A stretch of 7,254 nucleotides of DNA from Candidatus Zixiibacteriota bacterium. Lineage in GTDB: Bacteria; Zixibacteria; MSB-5A5; CAIYYT01. The first letter of the stretch is position 1. The number at the start of each line of letters is the position of its first letter. Below the pieces are notes generated by a model. The model did not search any database. It was given only the letters and a program-made list of their open reading frames with translations, and had not been told where the DNA came from. Positions 6,445-7,254 of the stretch are shown piece by piece. The position numbers and the translations under genes were made by a program. Location: contig JAPLUP010000577.1 of NCBI GenBank assembly GCA_026397575.1, forward strand, positions 1-7,254. The letters are read 5' to 3'.

Positions 6445-7254
6445 TTGAGACGCAAAGTTGGATTCGTTACGCATCCCGATTGCTCCCTTCACAACTGGCC
6501 TTCACACGCCGAGAACGCCCAACGCACAGATGCCGTTGAACATCACTTCGAGACAATCGGATTGACACAGCAGTTGATTGCGATAAGCGCGCGTGAAGCT
6601 ACCAAGGATGAACTGGCGCTGAATCATGAATCCGGATATATCGAACGGCTCGCGCAGTCCAGGCCGCGTGGAGTTCAGATGCTCGATGGTGATACGTATA
6701 TCAATGAGCATTCCTGGCGGGCGGCCTTGCTGTCTTATGGTGGTGCCTTGTTGGCGGTTGAAAAAGTATTGACGGGCGAGTGGGAACGGGCCTTTTGTTT
6801 ACTGCGCCCTCCCGGTCATCATGCAATGTCTGATCATGCAATGGGATTCTGCCTGTTCAACAACATCGCTGGCGCAGCGCGCGTGGCGCAGAAGCGGTTT
6901 GAGATAGAGCGCGTAGCGATCGTTGATTTCGACGTGCATCACGGTAATGGCACTCAGTGGTCGTTCTATCAAGACAGTACCGTGCATTACACCAGCCTCC
7001 ATCAGTATCCTTTTTATCCCGGCTCGGGAGCCTCGTATGAAACCGGCACTGGTATTGGCGAAGGATTCACGCTCAATTTTCCGCTCTCAGCCGGTACGGA
7101 CGGCAAGACCGCGCTAGCGCTTTTCGAACCGGAGTTTTGCGGTGCAATGGCAATGTTCCGGCCAAATCTCGTCCTGATATCCGCGGGCTTTGATGCGCAC
7201 AAGGATGACCCGCTGGCGTCCCTGCGATTTGAGGATGAAGATTACCGCACAATA
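6445..7254 (+). CDS. Histone deacetylase / acetylpolyamine amidohydrolase family enzyme, 3'-truncated
   Basis: The frame is open for 270 codons to the window end; the family usually runs 310-350 residues. These zinc enzymes remove acetyl groups from acetyl-lysine, acetylpolyamines or related amides in the cytoplasm. Signature motifs are all present: LRPPGHHA (120-127) with the paired catalytic histidines H125/H126, MGFCLFNNIA (133-142), VAIVDFDVHHGNGTQ (157-171) with zinc ligands D163 and H165, YPGSG (191-195), and SAGFDAHKDDPL (246-257) with zinc ligand D250. The RPPGHHA form belongs to the class II / acetylpolyamine branch rather than the AcuC/class I branch. The N-terminus VGFVTHPDCSLHN...HAENAQRTDA also fits class II. 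The catalytic Tyr region (GGY) lies beyond the window. The TTG start is supported by GAGG at 6435-6438. It lies 43 bases after the MATE gene and may be co-transcribed. The natural substrate is not readable from sequence. Confidence 0.93.
   Translation, partial: MRRKVGFVTHPDCSLHNWPSHAENAQRTDAVEHHFETIGLTQQLIAISAREATKDELALNHESGYIERLAQSRPRGVQMLDGDTYINEHSWRAALLSYGGALLAVEKVLTGEWERAFCLLRPPGHHAMSDHAMGFCLFNNIAGAARVAQKRFEIERVAIVDFDVHHGNGTQWSFYQDSTVHYTSLHQYPFYPGSGASYETGTGIGEGFTLNFPLSAGTDGKTALALFEPEFCGAMAMFRPNLVLISAGFDAHKDDPLASLRFEDEDYRTI

Noticed and set aside
1..7254. Mobile elements, CRISPR arrays, tRNA or rRNA genes, defence systems
   Set aside because: No repeat arrays, terminal inverted repeats, transposase or nuclease motifs, or RNA-gene signatures were seen; the coding space is filled by six ordinary-length genes.

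Overview
The window is gene-dense bacterial DNA of moderate, slightly GC-rich composition. It carries six protein-coding genes, all on the + strand, with short gaps or overlaps. I see no RNA gene, mobile element, CRISPR array or long repeat. Short gaps, Shine-Dalgarno-type sites (GAGG) and the families present all point to a bacterium. DapF implies a diaminopimelate (lysine/peptidoglycan) pathway. The lineage cannot be fixed from this stretch; an uncultured, deep-branching environmental bacterium is a guess from the divergence of the proteins.

Layout: (1) 1-642 is the C-terminal three quarters of a diaminopimelate epimerase (DapF), cut by the window start just after the expected first catalytic cysteine. 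Its second catalytic cysteine is replaced by serine. (2) 623-1882 is a 12-helix major facilitator superfamily transporter whose start overlaps dapF by 20 bases. (3) 1883-1966 is an 84-base gap with a candidate promoter and a small hairpin. (4) 1967-3682 is argS, arginyl-tRNA synthetase, with a TTG start. (5) 3684-5024, one base after argS, is a protein with the EPSP synthase (AroA/MurA) fold that seems to lack most catalytic and substrate-binding residues. (6) 5043-6401 is a MATE-family efflux transporter. (7) 6445 to the window end is a class II-type histone deacetylase / acetylpolyamine amidohydrolase family enzyme, also starting with TTG and cut by the window end.

Reading of the layout: dapF and the MFS gene form the end of one transcription unit. 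argS, the EPSP-synthase-like gene and the MATE gene are packed tightly enough (1 and 18 base gaps) to be one operon, which may extend into the deacetylase gene (43 base gap). No textbook pathway links these products; argS is probably a housekeeping gene leading an operon of mixed content. The two points most worth following are the cysteine-to-serine DapF and the apparently catalytically dead EPSP-synthase-like protein.
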